64,000 nt of DNA from Ruminiclostridium herbifermentans (lineage in GTDB: Bacteria > Bacillota > Clostridia > Acetivibrionales > DSM-1351), in NCBI RefSeq assembly GCF_005473905.2, contig NZ_CP061336.1, positions 496,001-560,000 of the forward strand, written 5' to 3'. Made by a program: the position numbers and the translations under genes. This document shows positions 63,536 through 64,000 of this stretch, one piece after another. Every line of letters begins with the position of its first letter. Positions within the stretch are counted from its first letter, which is position 1. The notes under the pieces are model-generated. The model was not told where the DNA came from and searched no databases. It worked only from the letters and a program-made list of their open reading frames with translations.

Positions 63536-64000
63536 TATTTTATACCCCCTACAGACATTTCTATGGCATTAATGATTGCTTGTGCTTTGTTTGATGTCTC
63601 AATATATTCTGTTTCAGGAACACTGTCTGCTACAATACCACCACCAGATTGAACATATACTTTATTATCCTTTAAAACAGCCATTCTGATTGCAATACAG
63701 GTGTCCATGTTCCCAGTGAAATCGATATAGCCGATTGCTCCACCGTAGATACCTCTTTTATGTCCTTCTACTTCATTAATTATTTGGCAGGCACGGATTT
63801 TTGGAGCGCCTGAAAGAGTACCGGCTGGGAGAAGTGCTGCAATTGCATCAAGTTGGTCAAATTCTTTACGCAGCTTGCCTACAACCTTTGACTCAATATG
63901 AATAACATGGGAATATTTTCTTATACTTAAATAATCTTTTACTTCGACGGAACCAAATTCACTTATTTTACCTAAGTCATTTCTGCCTAAGTCAACTAGC
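63535..64000 (-). CDS. trpE: Anthranilate synthase component I, C-terminal part (partial)
   Basis: Open to the right edge; 154 residues visible in the window. LVDLGRNDLGKISEFGS, LPAGTLSGAPKIRACQII and YGGAIGYIDFTGNMDTCIAI are the chorismate-binding motifs, and VQSGGGIVADSVPETEYIE follows. Makes anthranilate from chorismate with TrpG. The feedback-binding N-terminus and the operon leader lie outside the window. Confidence 0.95.
   Translation of the reverse strand, partial: LVDLGRNDLGKISEFGSVEVKDYLSIRKYSHVIHIESKVVGKLRKEFDQLDAIAALLPAGTLSGAPKIRACQIINEVEGHKRGIYGGAIGYIDFTGNMDTCIAIRMAVLKDNKVYVQSGGGIVADSVPETEYIETSNKAQAIINAIEMSVGGIK

Overview
The window looks like the chromosome of a low-GC, mesophilic, plant-polysaccharide-degrading clostridium (Ruminiclostridium/Clostridium cellulolyticum-like). 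This is inferred from strong AGGAGG-type ribosome sites with many TTG/GTG starts, clostridial chemotaxis genes, an intracellular GH67 alpha-glucuronidase with a CUT1 oligosaccharide importer, a eukaryotic-type hexokinase and a trpEGDCFBA operon. No rRNA, tRNA, CRISPR array or intact insertion sequence was seen.

Layout. (1) 1-2.5 kb: the end of a chemoreceptor, then cheR and cheB. (2) 2.6-23.2 kb: a glucuronoxylan/aldouronate locus. It holds an AraC regulator, uxaC, a KDPG aldolase-VOC fusion, kdgK, an SGNH esterase, uxuB, uxuA, GH67 aguA, a membrane-bound AraC sensor-regulator, an LplB/YtcP/LplA-type ABC importer without its own ATPase, and an unassigned 657-residue putative glycosidase. Read as a pathway, aldouronates are imported, AguA releases (methyl)glucuronate, and UxaC, UxuB, UxuA, KdgK and the aldolase carry free glucuronate to pyruvate and glyceraldehyde-3-phosphate. 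(3) 23.2-35.5 kb: an accessory, decaying region. It holds a remnant of a surface domain, a yyaL gene broken at its CxxC site, a tyrosine-recombinase-fold protein without visible catalytic residues, a wrecked DUF262-HEPN pair, an Abi_2 protein, an HNH-like protein, a matrixin protease with a membrane-anchored partner, a headless radical SAM gene, one intact and one dead RelE/ParE-type toxin-antitoxin pair, and a truncated RidA gene. (4) 35.5-41.2 kb: a MacAB-like export operon (adaptor lipoprotein, FtsX-like permease, two ATPases, the second fused to an AbrB-like hairpin). (5) 41.2-58 kb: mixed housekeeping and envelope genes, including a chemoreceptor, nitroreductase, zinc-ribbon proteins, an SSS symporter with its small accessory protein, a beta-lactamase-fold lipoprotein with altered motifs, a Na+/H+ antiporter interrupted by a stop, a small alarmone synthetase, a cell-wall amidase and hexokinase. 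(6) 58.3-64 kb: the trp operon on the minus strand, running off the right edge inside trpE.

About ten genes are truncated, frameshifted or carry single in-frame stops while the rest of their reading frame is well kept. This suggests recent decay, or, for some, sequence error. The most interesting leads are the ABC ATPase-AbrB fusion, the beta-lactamase-fold lipoprotein lacking the SxxK lysine and YxN tyrosine, the 65-bp units repeated on both sides of uxaC, two structured leaders around the symporter genes, the recombinase-like protein without a catalytic set, and short noncoding elements that recur in front of or behind unrelated genes. All assignments come from reading motifs by eye; no database search was run.
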